Of a stretch of 64,000 nucleotides of DNA, positions 54,101-55,000 are shown piece by piece. The stretch is taken from NCBI GenBank assembly GCA_907164885.2, contig OU015493.1, forward strand, positions 58,670,802 through 58,734,801, given 5' to 3'. Below the pieces are notes generated by a model. That model ran no database searches and had not been told where the DNA came from. It was given only the letters and a program-made list of their open reading frames with translations. Source of the DNA: Dolomedes plantarius (taxonomy: Eukaryota; Arthropoda; Arachnida; Araneae; Dolomedidae). Within the stretch, counting starts at the first letter, position 1; each line of letters starts with the position of its first letter. Both the position numbers and the translations under genes were made by a program.

Positions 54101-55000
54101 AGATTGCCAATTTGGCGCCAAAATCCCGTTCGGAGAGCTGTTAGGCTTAAACTGCGAAATGTAAACAATAAATTGGAAAACAAACTTACTGCTGGCTTTA
54201 TGAAACTAACTCTATGAAACTAGGTGCTCACGGGATCTTCGCTTTGCTCAGATACCCTTGCTTCACTCCGCTATGCATCCGTCCAAAAACATTACAGAAA
54301 ATCCCCTGCCACTGGCTTCGCTACATACCGCTGGCTGTTGTGCAGTAAATAAAAGCTTCCGCTGGCTGTAGCAGTCAGTAAAACAAAGCTTATCGCAAAA
54401 AAATTTTTTTAAATACCATCCGATCTTAAAATCCTGCCTGCCAGAATATAAAAACCGCCAAACAACCATCAGATTTGGCAAAAAATCGCCCCTTGGCGTT
54501 CGTTGCGTATACTACATCTGTACCCAAATTTGGTGTATTTTCAGCCTTCATGACTTACTAAAATTAACAGTAATACCGTACCATTCTTTAATAATATTCT
54601 AGTGTGAAGATACAACTAAAAATATCGGGTTCAAGCATGATTATCAATAAAACATTCATTAAAGTTCATAGTCGCAATTCAGTAACATTCAGACTTCGAT
54701 CACTGAAAATAAATGAAACACTGAAATGAGAAATAAAAATGAATTTTAAAGTTTAAAATTCCGTTGAAACACACGCACCTGTATTAATTTCAACATTGTT
54801 GATGCAAAATCGCGGTTTTGTTGATTTGTATGCTCCCACGCATTTTCATCTAATTTTGAATTTGGGCGCTTATGAAGAGAACGATGTCTGACAACACAAA
54901 ATTCTTTAATGAGCACTAGAAGTGAAATTTTATGGGCAGTGACATAGTCTCGAGATGACTTAGAATTACAAGTGGTGGGTGTTATATCCGGAGGTACCAT
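1140..55000 (-). CDS. ANAPC5: ANAPC5, anaphase-promoting complex subunit 5 (15 exons, 3' end outside window)
   Basis: APC5 is a TPR-rich scaffold subunit of the anaphase-promoting complex/cyclosome, the nuclear and cytosolic E3 ubiquitin ligase that drives mitotic exit; with APC1, APC4 and APC15 it forms the platform. I assembled fifteen minus-strand exons by hand; every junction is GT-AG and every phase matches, giving 632 codons with no stop. Segments line up in order with the vertebrate protein as I recall it: GLFIRHMLLAFDKLSFS (residues ~142-158), SQKQAEFF (~210), YLSYLNSLRV then SRYAALNLAILHALFGH (the ANAPC5 family signature, ~257-319), WLYRLTSDNKEIL, SLGIQALTKL, and C-terminal TPR-like helices such as LLLRAELLCSTPNYIVALPS. 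Human APC5 is 755 residues, so about 120 residues are missing off the left edge. The gene covers more than 53.8 kb because introns are filled with repeats; the copies of mobile elements lie outside the exons. Orthology is strong; exon borders are visual calls. Confidence 0.93.
1288..2334. other. ANAPC5 intron sequence without recognisable genes
   Basis: AT-rich DNA with poly-T and poly-A tracts. Short open frames here show no family resemblance. A five-residue GDFNA match near 1680 is too short to call a LINE. Confidence 0.5.
2335..4696 (+). mobile_element. piggyBac-family transposon, decayed
   Basis: The left target TTAA (2335-2338) is followed by a terminal repeat cactagaattatgg; the right end is its imperfect inverse, ending ctagtg at 4692, followed by ttca, a mutated TTAA. 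A second copy of the left-end sequence (ctagaattacggctagcagt) lies at about 2519. The body of about 2.35 kb carries a broken piggyBac transposase on the plus strand. It sits in the ANAPC5 intron between exons 15 and 14. Confidence 0.85.
2837..4333 (+). pseudogene. piggyBac transposase remnant
   Basis: Segments recognised in order: an acidic N-terminus with D/E-rich repeats (2837-3064); VENQIDEVTANDGSVW and GQTSYAKRKI (3123-3390); PDIFGIKFWLATDV and EPYYNTGRNLTMNNFFTSL (3425-3640); LTSYQGKKNKNVLLLS, VVNFYNSTKYGVDVLEQMAR (3786-3945); INAWIIYKET; and a C-terminal Cys-rich domain with CxxC pairs (4190-4330). Part of the middle, including the region of the first catalytic Asp, is deleted. In the second catalytic site the family's DNFFTS reads NNFFTS, so the Asp is Asn. 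Several frameshifts and stops break the frame; one shift is in an A-run near 4231. It cannot encode an active enzyme. Confidence 0.85.
4697..5137. other. ANAPC5 intron, nothing recognised
   Basis: AT-rich intron between exon 14 and the piggyBac element; no gene or structured repeat seen. Confidence 0.5.
5138..5248 (-). CDS. ANAPC5: ANAPC5 exon 14 (residues 546-583)
   Basis: The acceptor is TCTTTAG and the donor GTTAG/GTATGA. It encodes KAQLLLSQENLSDADDVLKK then LLDECESKD. The frame runs on 57 bp past the donor to a TAA, which could be an intron-retention C-terminus, but exon 15 is clearly the conserved continuation. Confidence 0.9.
5949..6145 (-). CDS. ANAPC5: ANAPC5 exon 13 (residues 481-546)
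   Basis: The acceptor is TTATTAG and the donor TTGAG/GTAACT. It encodes VLNLAAELFPPHSEHSHIW, aligned with the vertebrate LKERFPPNSQHAQLW, and AQQTKKGIAIFDKDEAHLR, aligned with the segment before RKAVVLQAQ. Confidence 0.93.
6288..6524. mobile_element. Small palindromic MITE
   Basis: A perfect 26-bp inverted repeat (cactcctttcaacaacgtca... at 6288-6313 and its inverse at 6499-6524) bounds a 185-bp core with no coding sequence. Part of the motif (cgtcatatctc) recurs inside at about 6384. The family is not recognised, and no clear target duplication was found. Confidence 0.6.
6947..7605 (+). repeat. Left long inverted-repeat arm
   Basis: About 650 bp matching the inverse of 16930-18563 minus its insertion. 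It includes a G-rich tract (7068-7090), cttatatctcggaaacggtg near 7115, and a segment ending in an AT-rich inner border near 7605. Arms differ by scattered substitutions and small indels, so the element is old compared with the Copia inside it. Confidence 0.8.
7780..8791 (-). pseudogene. Long-TIR element protein, middle and C-terminal part, internally deleted
   Basis: From 8791 downward: IWKASLLTPDEYEKFVNKG, GYFTMRRNDRFWCGMWSDKT, then GVVGESTSLCHDAVTIG, YMQYELTPYALAFFKENGMR and, past the TAA at 8040, TTFEFVVDGEFLVHKVVWQ and TVSTICDGYVRFLKTHY (start of the XPG/PIN-like domain). In-frame TAA codons at 8562 and 8040 are the main breaks, plus a small frameshift near the Copia junction. Right after THY the sequence jumps, in another frame, to a Cys-rich segment RCGCRKASLNCS at about 7860-7895, the C-terminal tail known in this family, followed by acidic residues. 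The rest of the nuclease-like domain is missing. Confidence 0.65.
8792..9719 (-). repeat. Copia 3' LTR
   Basis: Begins (minus strand) TGTTAGGG and ends TAACA. The U3 carries TGACGTCA at 9526-9533, a second near-match at about 9570, and a TATA box TATAAATA at 9442-9449. Identical by eye to the copy at 15218-16145. Confidence 0.95.
9724..9733 (-). promoter_or_regulatory. Copia polypurine tract
   Basis: Minus strand AAAGGGGGGG ends 4 bases before the 3' LTR, the expected site for plus-strand DNA priming. Confidence 0.75.
9734..10532 (-). other. Copia 3' untranslated region
   Basis: About 800 bp between the RNase H stop and the polypurine tract. It holds degenerate direct repeats around tataaacacagtac (10140-10330). 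No real coding frame was found. Confidence 0.6.
10533..12110 (-). CDS. Copia reverse transcriptase-RNase H (after in-frame TGA)
   Basis: The same reading frame as the upstream polyprotein, open from the codon after the TGA; the first internal ATG is at 12035. RT motifs: CRWVFTTK, ARLVAQGYKQ, SPVVNFTLIR, QLDIKCAYLYAPL and the catalytic YVDD (LLLYVDDIVLFG, about 11500). RNase H: AYSDSDFA, LSTMEAEFMA, IRTDNLSAI and the C-terminal FVPSKKNLADPFTKP. The frame is otherwise free of breaks over 500 codons. Whether it is made by stop-codon readthrough or lost in this copy cannot be told from sequence. Confidence 0.92.
   Translation of the reverse strand, partial: LETVVIPKTFKQAFKSKESKLWKKAMEEELKVLSERGAWSLVPPHSKYKPLGCRWVFTTKTDEHGNVVRYKARLVAQGYKQVKGESYDETFSPVVNFTLIRLFFSMLVSNLKWYHLQLDIKCAYLYAPLSETITITQPPGFVEKGKESYLCLLKKALYGLHQSGRVWFYEIENILLENNFKKINWANCVYHLSNNLILLLYVDDIVLFGKTKTHIEAAVKILQKCFDIKILGQTSKLLGVEFEFNRKQVFIHQTQYIDQVAKRFKTFNIPIVSLPIAKGTIYTKLQSPTSEPELTEISKLPYRNILGCLAFIASRTRPDIAYAVNIFSQFQSNPGFAHWYGLLKLLGYVIGTKDLKLNISSTSNELTAYSDSDFAANRDDRVSISGQLILLDKSPIFWRTGKQKAIALSTMEAEFMAITETCKEILWINRIMQECEKLKIIKLTRSKPLIRTDNLSAIDFLKSPIENSRTKHIHIKLLFVRDLLLKEVFEIKFVPSKKNLADPFTKPKTKTDFSAFKQIIFKSET
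12111..14924 (-). CDS. Copia Gag-protease-integrase polyprotein (first frame)
   Basis: 937 codons from an ATG in good context (AACATGG). Residues ~1-200 resemble Copia Gag (UBN2-type, with TWSTLNRHFQP and WKDAEFKFE). No CCHC zinc knuckle is visible; a basic Ser/Arg-rich stretch (~200-260) stands in its place. The protease motif is WVVDSAATHHFC (~288), with DSAA instead of the usual DSGA. The gag-pre-integrase HHCC finger follows (HRRMGH and CEDC, ~455-500). The integrase core shows HLDLWGP, RTDNGKEF and NGVAERLNQT, giving a D-D-E triad. An acidic linker follows. The frame ends at a TGA (12113-12111) in the context GCA TGA CTA GAA; homology resumes in the same frame directly after. Confidence 0.93.
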   Translation of the reverse strand: MASLQPHMAIDKLTEENFHTWVADIKFVLISLNAWDIVNNRETKPIASAENLAEVRDFERRTRLALSTIFLNLSPAFKSVVEHCTTPQDTWSTLNRHFQPDSRSRHMQLFTELVNCKPYASEKINMFAARIRKLNESLKGINQEINETYLCFQLIRYLPSEFDHLVQTILRWKDAEFKFEAILTELVAEETRISVQRQDKRENATCETQNTFSGRHNSRSWNKDNFRPKTPSRSPSPNKQVHFGKYPSGKSPGRRKSKRSFRRNSPNNEKPQSHYTVEALFTSHSNPGDWVVDSAATHHFCKDKFLFDGPLEDVNDRSLAVATRGKPIPIKQRGPVDLLCKGEKRAITLMRALYVPSLRRNIVSLPLLDEDGFTFEGGNGQLHVYDKDGKGYFTARKQGGIFYAKQQLTPEQAARKKAYQHEKETRSKKGKAYETTARKKRNTLSKSNQKPASALSRWHRRMGHMNPELISQSFTNKSVRGDQEVKSSKLFCEDCRLNKAKRVTFKPIGQTRSTKPLELLHLDLWGPASTTGYAGERYFLSITDDHSRKIALYPIKDKTATFPTFLNHVKRAERFLSTKLKAIRTDNGKEFDNSQFQEYCHTNGVAHEFTDIYSPEMNGVAERLNQTIGNTLRMILNSSKVPVKFWPEAVRYAAYNWNRVCRRNQTKTPFEKYGKFKPSISHLKPFGSVCFVGVPKQHRTKFDPRANKGVLVGYACRIKGYRVLFPETGRIVETRNVSFAEDELNFYQLKAKQTNNGAVLGDHPETTIYSLHNPELETVVIPHMDSRRVHTRSYQQDPRPGPSDAVQTDEASEDESDRELYVQTPRLRVAKWTREAVPRPDGKRTDIYYREVKRQGGKSHILRSLKELKQYCKKHKIEYQPEYFNFSGKNGRTGPVPTPQRQVIDDDSDLESESQTENEEINYFSAYDTSESEIDTA
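14925..15202 (-). other. Copia leader
   Basis: Untranslated leader between primer-binding site and gag ATG, with short (TA)n runs (14955-14967, 15012-15022). Confidence 0.6.
15203..15213 (-). promoter_or_regulatory. Primer-binding site for initiator tRNA-Met (half-tRNA type)
   Basis: Minus strand GGTTATGGGCC lies 4 bases inside the 5' LTR. It is complementary to the anticodon stem-loop of initiator tRNA-Met (GGCCCAUAACC), the internal half-tRNA primer known from Drosophila copia, not the tRNA 3' end. Confidence 0.75.
15218..16145 (-). repeat. Copia 5' LTR (promoter of the element)
   Basis: The transcribing LTR. It has TGACGTCA (CRE) at 15952-15959 and TATAAATA at 15868-15875 (minus strand), both GC-flanked. 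This LTR abuts the primer-binding site at 15203-15213. Confidence 0.95.
16146..16554 (-). pseudogene. Long-TIR element protein, N-terminal part
   Basis: The frame starts MNGHAFVRVVRVDFLVEN and runs to a segment typical of the family (MLWIQYFKMVNLIKEYIHAE, then PYFHAAGHFLY and CHLYV). It is broken at 16145 by the Copia element and continues at 8791. I recognise the pattern from uncharacterised proteins scattered in many copies through arthropod and cnidarian genomes. The function of this region is unknown. Confidence 0.65.
16741..16905 (+). pseudogene. Plus-strand open frame inside the long-TIR element
   Basis: Fifty-four codons ending TAA, open from 16732, with EDKNITEEEWNILAGRRPFD and GEAWNILEL. 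The composition looks like protein rather than AT-rich noise, and the segment is GC-richer than its flanks. An AG at 16739-16749 could serve as an acceptor, so it may be a last exon of a second, divergent gene of the element. I do not recognise the product. Confidence 0.35.
16930..18563 (-). repeat. Right long inverted-repeat arm, split by a Tigger-like element
   Basis: Inverse of the left arm. The arm is continuous from 16930 to 17300 and resumes at 18266 (ctcgaaaaccgttgggaatt), so the 965 bp between is a later insertion at a TA. Confidence 0.8.
17301..18265 (+). mobile_element. Tigger/pogo-like non-autonomous transposon
   Basis: TA-flanked (17299-17300, 18266-18267) with imperfect terminal repeats cagtgaccaccacttata and (inverse) cagtgatttccgcttataag. 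Subterminal copies of cttataagaatca lie at both ends, as in Tigger elements. A short degraded frame near 17830-17930 (KRKLDGESLSETMG) may be what remains of the DNA-binding domain of a pogo transposase. Inserted in the right arm of the long-TIR element. Confidence 0.75.
18564..19575. other. ANAPC5 intron without recognised features
   Basis: AT-rich, unstructured intron sequence between the long-TIR element and a (TA)n tract at about 19580-19614. No gene or repeat could be assigned. Confidence 0.4.
19616..20018. repeat. Unclassified GC-richer interspersed segment
   Basis: Between two (TA)n tracts lies a stretch clearly less AT-rich than the intron (for example cctggggccctctgtgcaat at about 19826). 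It resembles a fragment of a retroelement or solo LTR, but no terminal repeats, coding sequence or target duplication were found. Confidence 0.35.
20019..20240. repeat. Hairpin with dinucleotide loop
   Basis: Arms of about 60 bp (20019-20079 and 20174-20240; core gctgtggcatgctggtgccg and its inverse) enclose (TA)n, (CG/CA)n and (TG)n tracts. The loop itself can pair (TA with TA, CA with TG), so the whole unit is a near-continuous palindrome. Open frames through it are artefacts of the repeat. Confidence 0.85.
20635..20767 (-). CDS. ANAPC5: ANAPC5 exon 12 (residues 436-480)
   Basis: The acceptor is TATTTTAG and the donor ATG/GTAATT. It encodes MMMNLSSQMLLYLNTSDPV and GEGTCLALRNLAMYYAS, a TPR helix pair. 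The next intron (14.5 kb) is the largest and holds the composite element at 6947-18563. Confidence 0.92.
20768..21600. other. ANAPC5 intron with (TA)n tract
   Basis: AT-rich intron. A (TA)n microsatellite lies at about 20976-21006. Nothing else recognised. Confidence 0.5.
21606..22760 (+). mobile_element. Solo LTR, Copia-type
   Basis: 1155 bp starting TGTTAGG and ending CCTAACA, with a perfect 5-bp target duplication ctatt (21601-21605 and 22761-22765). It contains TGACGTCA twice (21710-21717, 21740-21747), an ATTTGCAT octamer (21800-21807) and a TATA box TATATAAAG (21858-21866). Motif order resembles the LTR of the Copia at 8792-16145. No internal region remains, so it arose by recombination between two LTRs. 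Confidence 0.85.
22766..23200. other. ANAPC5 intron, nothing recognised
   Basis: AT-rich sequence between the solo LTR and the hAT element. Confidence 0.4.
23690..26437 (+). pseudogene. hAT transposase remnants
   Basis: Recognisable pieces: INLRWLSKGLCLKDFL (about 23755-23805), DDSTDIKNRAQLIA (23964-24006; family DESTDI), RLFELRNEVCELLLKQN (24158-24210), DNHWMAKLAYMAS (24239-24277) and the C-terminal dimerisation region DKAIAILLLFSTTYLCEQSF then KGLDHELRVAL (26300-26436). The wall-to-wall order differs from an intact ZBED5-like transposase: the RWLS segment comes before DESTDI here, so the copy is rearranged as well as full of stops. It is split by the insertion at 24586-26138. Confidence 0.75.
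24586..26138. mobile_element. PIF/Harbinger-like non-autonomous element
   Basis: Terminal repeats aggtgcgtttacatg and (inverse) agtgccgtttacatg, flanked by a 3-bp TAA duplication (24583-24585, 26139-26141), the TWA type used by PIF/Harbinger elements. The 1.55-kb body has GC-richer ends with repeats of cgtttaca and gggaaat, an AT-rich centre and no transposase. A tRNA-like T-arm motif (gggttcgatccca) at about 24770 may be a captured fragment. Confidence 0.65.
26584..26870 (+). mobile_element. tRNA-derived SINE
   Basis: A pol III A box-like sequence (tggtcagcgcg, about 26616) and B box (ggatcgaatcc, about 26701) precede a 150-bp body and an A-rich tail. It is flanked by a 13-bp target duplication (agtttaaagagaa at 26571-26583; agttaaaagagaa at 26871-26883). 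Between the boxes is a 19-bp hairpin (ccgagcacccttagcatat and inverse). Confidence 0.8.
27141..27434. other. ANAPC5 intron, nothing recognised
   Basis: Short AT-rich stretch between the hAT element and exon 11. Confidence 0.4.
27435..27548 (-). CDS. ANAPC5: ANAPC5 exon 11 (residues 398-436)
   Basis: The acceptor is TTTTCAG and the donor CACAG/GTATGG. It encodes VFDLLTKSDVQNCQHFVTD and ends SYYGH, which joins in frame to the MMMNLSSQMLL of exon 12 (vertebrate RLYGRSTMALQQAQMLL). Confidence 0.92.
27872..29465 (+). mobile_element. Tc1-like transposon with long IR/DR-type ends
   Basis: 1594 bp bounded by TA (27870-27871, 29466-29467). Terminal inverted repeats are about 215 bp (27872-28095 and 29240-29465). 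Each contains an outer motif (ttcgtacacttatgatttt type) and an inner motif (cgtacactgaaat type), an IR/DR arrangement known from Tc1 relatives such as Sleeping Beauty and Tc3. Same family as the copy at 1-746. Confidence 0.9.
28234..29326 (+). pseudogene. Tc1-like transposase, DD34E, inactivated
   Basis: Starts MARSRKETTNSIRKF, then an in-frame 66-bp deletion removes the first helices of the DNA-binding domain compared with the copy at 65-382. A stop and frameshift follow near 28358. The catalytic region is readable: FADESKFNIFGSDG, QDNDPKHTA and SPDINPIEHIW, with 34 residues between the second Asp and the Glu (DD34E). Another stop precedes the C-terminal 80 codons (29036). The middle and end are otherwise well kept. 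Confidence 0.88.
29466..30224. other. ANAPC5 intron, nothing recognised
   Basis: AT-rich intron between the Tc1 element and exon 10. Confidence 0.4.
30225..30292 (-). CDS. ANAPC5: ANAPC5 exon 10 (residues 376-398)
   Basis: The acceptor is TTACAG and the donor TCAAG/GTAAAT. It encodes SSLGIQALTKLKSF, matching the vertebrate ASLGIQSL segment. The exon is 68 bp and ends in phase 2. Confidence 0.92.
30293..31240. other. ANAPC5 intron ending in a microsatellite
   Basis: AT-rich; (CA)n then (TA)n at 31218-31248 next to a Helitron end. No gene seen. Confidence 0.4.
31249..33010 (-). mobile_element. Helitron 3' end with internal minisatellite
   Basis: On the minus strand the sequence ends GCTAG/T at 31249 preceded by a GC hairpin (CTGGGTAACGCCGGGC), the Helitron 3'-end pattern, and it matches the end of the complete element at 50048-50558. 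The 5' end is not found; the minisatellite at 31470-33010 lies where the body should be. Confidence 0.55.
31470..33010. repeat. Minisatellite, about 145-bp units, roughly ten copies
   Basis: Unit landmarks in order: ccgaaaactatggttttgac, ctctcggtcattttggacat, ttatattcacccc, a C-rich tract, aatgctaat, a G-rich tract, then ctgaacttgcacttaaa and ggcatcagaaatgtcac. Spacing between copies of the first landmark is about 140-155 bp; one copy near 31627 is shortened. The C-run and G-run flanking aatgctaat vary widely in length and can form a hairpin. Because the units are near multiples of three, long open frames run through the array; they are a by-product. Confidence 0.85.
33011..33940. other. ANAPC5 intron with a hAT-like end fragment
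   Basis: Mostly AT-rich. At 33285-33345 a segment ending gtcgcccaaacctgggcta resembles a hAT-type terminal repeat, but no partner end or target duplication was found. A C-run lies at 33648-33657. Confidence 0.3.
33941..34230. repeat. hAT-like repeat remnant
   Basis: The segment at about 33950-34020 (cgggccacatgtggcccacc, then gtggtccac) has the composition and palindromic motifs of hAT non-autonomous elements. Clean ends and target duplication are missing. Confidence 0.3.
34162..34332 (-). CDS. Small open frame in intron, 56 residues, unassigned
   Basis: ATG to TAA on the minus strand with a protein-like composition (RSHAVAHLLHYYLKAAYLKA at residues 5-24, then CRTQCDEAHITLWKAAVVHK). It is GC-richer than the intron around it. 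It could be a repeat-encoded peptide or a fragment of a processed gene. I do not recognise the product, and no splice sites link it to ANAPC5. Confidence 0.25.
   Translation of the reverse strand: MGRLRSHAVAHLLHYYLKAAYLKAACRTQCDEAHITLWKAAVVHKINSIDGKAKNI
34611..34694 (-). CDS. ANAPC5: ANAPC5 exon 9 (residues 348-375)
   Basis: The exon is 28 codons, phase 0 at both ends. The acceptor is CAAAG and the donor TGG/GTATGT. It encodes WLYRLTSDNKEILIERSI, equivalent to the vertebrate SWLYVL segment. Confidence 0.92.
34695..35380. other. ANAPC5 intron, nothing recognised
   Basis: AT-rich intron upstream of exon 9 on the minus strand. No repeat structure seen. Confidence 0.4.
35690..35960 (+). pseudogene. 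Tc1-like transposase DNA-binding domain remnant
   Basis: The readable piece VIRRYKAYGTVTNIAHSGQP followed by KKIYRNYR matches the Tc1 pattern of a second helix-turn-helix after a GRPKK-type hook. It is a different Tc1 lineage from the elements at 1-746 and 27872-29465. It stops at the inverted-repeat border near 36018. Confidence 0.6.
36018..36224 (+). repeat. Inverted-repeat arm A
   Basis: About 200 bp (starting catgcatatgcagtttt) matching the inverse of 39893-40083 with few differences. The pair encloses 3.7 kb including the hAT. Confidence 0.75.
36593..36726 (+). pseudogene. Exon-like frame with donor site, mobile SWIM/YqaJ-type family?
   Basis: ATG-initiated frame beginning MALLPSFVKGQSDNLPKVNS, ending AEIRGFKAQR followed by a strong donor AG/GTATGT. 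The pattern F-x3-NxxFxxAExRG-x-K resembles the N-terminus of invertebrate mobile proteins with a SWIM zinc finger and a YqaJ-like nuclease. A CRE (tgacgtcac) lies about 200 bp upstream at 36386. No second exon was found, so it looks like a 5' remnant. The family link is from memory and moderate. Confidence 0.4.
37212..38730 (+). mobile_element. hAT transposon, internally deleted (BED-finger type)
   Basis: Terminal repeats cataggttcttaaac and (inverse) caggggttcttaaac. The 8-bp target duplication is ctctaata (37204-37211) and ctccaata (38731-38738), one mismatch. The body of 1.5 kb holds the start and end of a ZBED5-like transposase. Confidence 0.88.
37551..38331 (+). pseudogene. BED-finger hAT transposase, middle deleted
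   Basis: N-terminal: acidic DGSDSDDG, then a BED-type finger (PVCVLCRESISNESMKPAKL, followed after one TGA by RHLQ). It continues in the same frame into C-terminal sequence (IFVEHLMALKSSFRNYFPIP, LVELSCDASLKLQF, FWLLLRSDYPAFANKALQHL). After a one-base shift follows the dimerisation signature YLCEQAFSVL with KYRNKLNVEADLR. The whole catalytic core (DESTD and RW regions) is missing, typical of an internal deletion derivative. Known relatives: ZBED5/SCAND3-like hATs. Confidence 0.82.
38739..39260. other. Low-complexity stretch
   Basis: Contains (CA)n at about 38851-38867, an A-run, a CRE-like gtgacgtcat at about 39064 and a 30-base A-run at 39164-39193. No gene seen. Confidence 0.5.
39345..39790 (+). 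pseudogene. Tc1-like transposase catalytic-domain remnant
   Basis: SKLNLFGSDDHSTMWSHTNT, then VKYGGGHVMLLG and, after frameshifts, QDNDLKYIA and PSPDI. These are the first and second Asp regions of a Tc1 catalytic core; the Glu region is lost. It probably belonged to the element whose N-terminal part is at 35690-35960. Confidence 0.65.
39893..40083 (-). repeat. Inverted-repeat arm A'
   Basis: Inverse partner of 36018-36224; directly follows the 65-bp inverted pair around the Tc1 catalytic remnant. Confidence 0.75.
40409..40490 (-). CDS. ANAPC5: ANAPC5 exon 8 (residues 320-347)
   Basis: The acceptor is TTTTTAG and the donor TTG/GTAATT. It encodes EEALAALNEAIMVAQEVND, a TPR-like helix B with the conserved A-L-x-E-A-I pattern. 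Confidence 0.93.
40491..43381. other. ANAPC5 intron between exons 8 and 7, nothing recognised
   Basis: 2.9 kb of AT-rich intron with a C12-A18 homopolymer junction at about 41941-41972 and a (TA)n run at about 43305-43330. No mobile element with visible ends. Confidence 0.5.
43382..43575 (-). CDS. ANAPC5: ANAPC5 exon 7 (residues 256-320)
   Basis: The acceptor is TTTTCAG and the donor CATAA/GTAGGT. It carries the best family signature in the window: YLSYLNSLRV at the start and RYAALNLAILHALFGH at the end, the core of the ANAPC5 family domain. Confidence 0.95.
43576..44393. other. ANAPC5 intron, nothing recognised
   Basis: AT-rich intron between exon 7 and a Helitron. Confidence 0.4.
44394..45230 (+). 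mobile_element. Helitron, non-autonomous
   Basis: Starts TCTATATATATAAAACACG after an A and ends gcgcagcagCTAG before a T, fitting the Helitron A/TC...CTAG/T rule with no target duplication. A GC-rich motif precedes the 3' end. Inside, two related segments of about 140 bp (44700-44845 and 44848-44990) form a tandem pair. No Rep/helicase coding. The 3' hairpin is weaker than in the element at 50048. Confidence 0.6.
45231..45737. other. ANAPC5 intron, nothing recognised
   Basis: AT-rich intron between the Helitron and exon 6. Confidence 0.4.
45738..45839 (-). CDS. ANAPC5: ANAPC5 exon 6 (residues 222-255)
   Basis: The exon is 34 codons, phase 0 at both ends. The acceptor is TTCCAG and the donor GCT/GTATGT. 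It encodes SPFELQQKIKELLKGNPEL, matching the family segment before the YLSYLN motif. Confidence 0.92.
45840..46396. other. ANAPC5 intron, nothing recognised
   Basis: AT-rich intron between exons 6 and 5; slightly repetitive aattacatt motifs at 46000-46100. Confidence 0.4.
46397..46460 (-). CDS. ANAPC5: ANAPC5 exon 5 (residues 200-221)
   Basis: This 64-bp exon has acceptor TTTTAG and donor CAACAG/GTCAGT. It encodes the conserved QKQAEFFIAQQ. The intron to exon 4 is only 96 bp, the shortest in the gene. Confidence 0.92.
46557..46731 (-). CDS. ANAPC5: ANAPC5 exon 4 (residues 142-200)
   Basis: The acceptor is TTTAAG and the donor GAAAG/GTAATA. It encodes GLFIRHMLLAFDKLSFS, a conserved APC5 helix pair, followed by an acidic linker rich in E, D and S. 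Confidence 0.93.
47020..47777. mobile_element. Tigger/mariner-type MITE
   Basis: TA-flanked (47018-47019, 47778-47779) with terminal repeats cagtggtgcctcgacttacg and (inverse) cagtggtacctcgacttac. These ends, with subterminal repeats of ctcgtaactc/ctcgtatctc, are typical of pogo/Tigger derivatives. 758 bp, no transposase; the open frame at its left end is noncoding repeat. Confidence 0.82.
48179..48346. mobile_element. 168-bp hAT MITE
   Basis: Perfect 8-bp target duplication gatgtgga (48171-48178, 48347-48354). Terminal repeats cagtagcgtagcgag and (inverse) cagtggcatagcgag. The core is strikingly GC-rich (ggcgcc repeats) against the AT-rich intron. Confidence 0.9.
48355..49504. other. ANAPC5 intron, nothing recognised
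   Basis: AT-rich, with an (AAT)n microsatellite at about 48561-48590. No gene. Confidence 0.5.
49505..49623 (-). CDS. ANAPC5: ANAPC5 exon 3 (residues 102-142)
   Basis: The acceptor is TTTTCAG and the donor TTAG/GTAAT. It encodes LQTLKKNGVAAVMDYIG and ends HKSSVLG, matching the family's HKTSVVG just before the first helical repeats. Confidence 0.92.
50048..50558 (-). mobile_element. Helitron, non-autonomous, complete
   Basis: On the minus strand it begins TCTTATATATATAAAAGAGC after an A, and ends with hairpin CCCGGGCAACGCCGGGC, eight bases, then CTAG before a T. Both ends fit the Helitron rule and no target duplication is present. 511 bp, noncoding, with a C-rich tract near 50290. The 3' end is shared with the fragment at 31249. 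Confidence 0.75.
50624..51101 (-). mobile_element. Mini-piggyBac with intact TTAA target sites
   Basis: TTAA at 50620-50623 and 51102-51105 exactly flank 478 bp. Terminal repeats aatgttcgctgccact and (inverse) cacattcgctgccact match at 13 of 16 positions. It carries only the start of a transposase on the minus strand. Confidence 0.85.
50658..50924 (-). pseudogene. piggyBac transposase N-terminal fragment
   Basis: 88 codons; the C-terminal two thirds read VNKKLTDAEILELLEKRDLS then acidic DYDSTDDEGYGWDS, the usual acidic head of piggyBac transposases. The catalytic and Cys-rich domains are absent, so it is an internal-deletion derivative. It is not of the same family as the copy at 2837-4333. 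Confidence 0.65.
51184..51266 (-). CDS. ANAPC5: ANAPC5 exon 2 (residues 75-102)
   Basis: The acceptor is TTTAG and the donor GACAG/GTA. It begins NPDMDLRGLINIIHP and ends in phase 2. At 83 bp it is too short to stand out as a long open frame, but it fits the phases of exons 1 and 3. Confidence 0.9.
51365..51450. repeat. Fragment of the 52709-53092 MITE
   Basis: The segment catctatatatcaaag... to atatgacaaa (about 85 bp) matches 52901-52985 closely, including ttaggc(a/g)taactcagttc. It is a partial second copy 1.5 kb away. Confidence 0.75.
51451..52700. other. ANAPC5 intron 1 sequence, nothing recognised
   Basis: AT-rich. A pol III B-box-like ggttcggatcc at about 52525 may be a SINE trace, but no A box or tail was found. 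Confidence 0.4.
52709..53092. mobile_element. Tigger-type MITE
   Basis: 384 bp flanked by TA (52707-52708, 53093-53094). Terminal repeats cggtggaacctcgatatatt and (inverse) tagtggaacctcgatatatc. The motif ggaacctcgatatatcgaa is a well-known pogo/Tigger-type end. Noncoding. Confidence 0.82.
53500..54020 (+). pseudogene. Mariner/IS630-type transposase remnant
   Basis: Readable in pieces: SDEAWFYMLGYVNLQITC (about 53510), PFASYQTPLHD, then KIISKGLRPPWSLDLIP (family PPRSPDLTP) and GKVYRNNP. This is the DEAWF...SPDLTP pattern of the arthropod mariner-like DD(x)D group, with the catalytic QDGA segment decayed. No terminal repeats were found. Confidence 0.6.
54021..54778. other. ANAPC5 intron 1, unclassified repeat-like segment
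   Basis: 54060-54540 is GC-richer and reads like an old repeat (ttggcgccaaaatcccgttc; cgctggctgt twice), but no ends or coding pattern could be recognised. Confidence 0.35.
54779..55000 (-). CDS. ANAPC5: ANAPC5 exon 1 (start codon, residues 1-74)
   Basis: The ATG at 55000 has a good context (AACATGG) and an in-frame TAG two codons upstream, so it is the first possible start. The exon encodes the N-terminal domain (DYVTAHKISLLVLIKEF) and ends LKLIQ with donor CAG/GTGCGT, phase 0. Confidence 0.92.
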
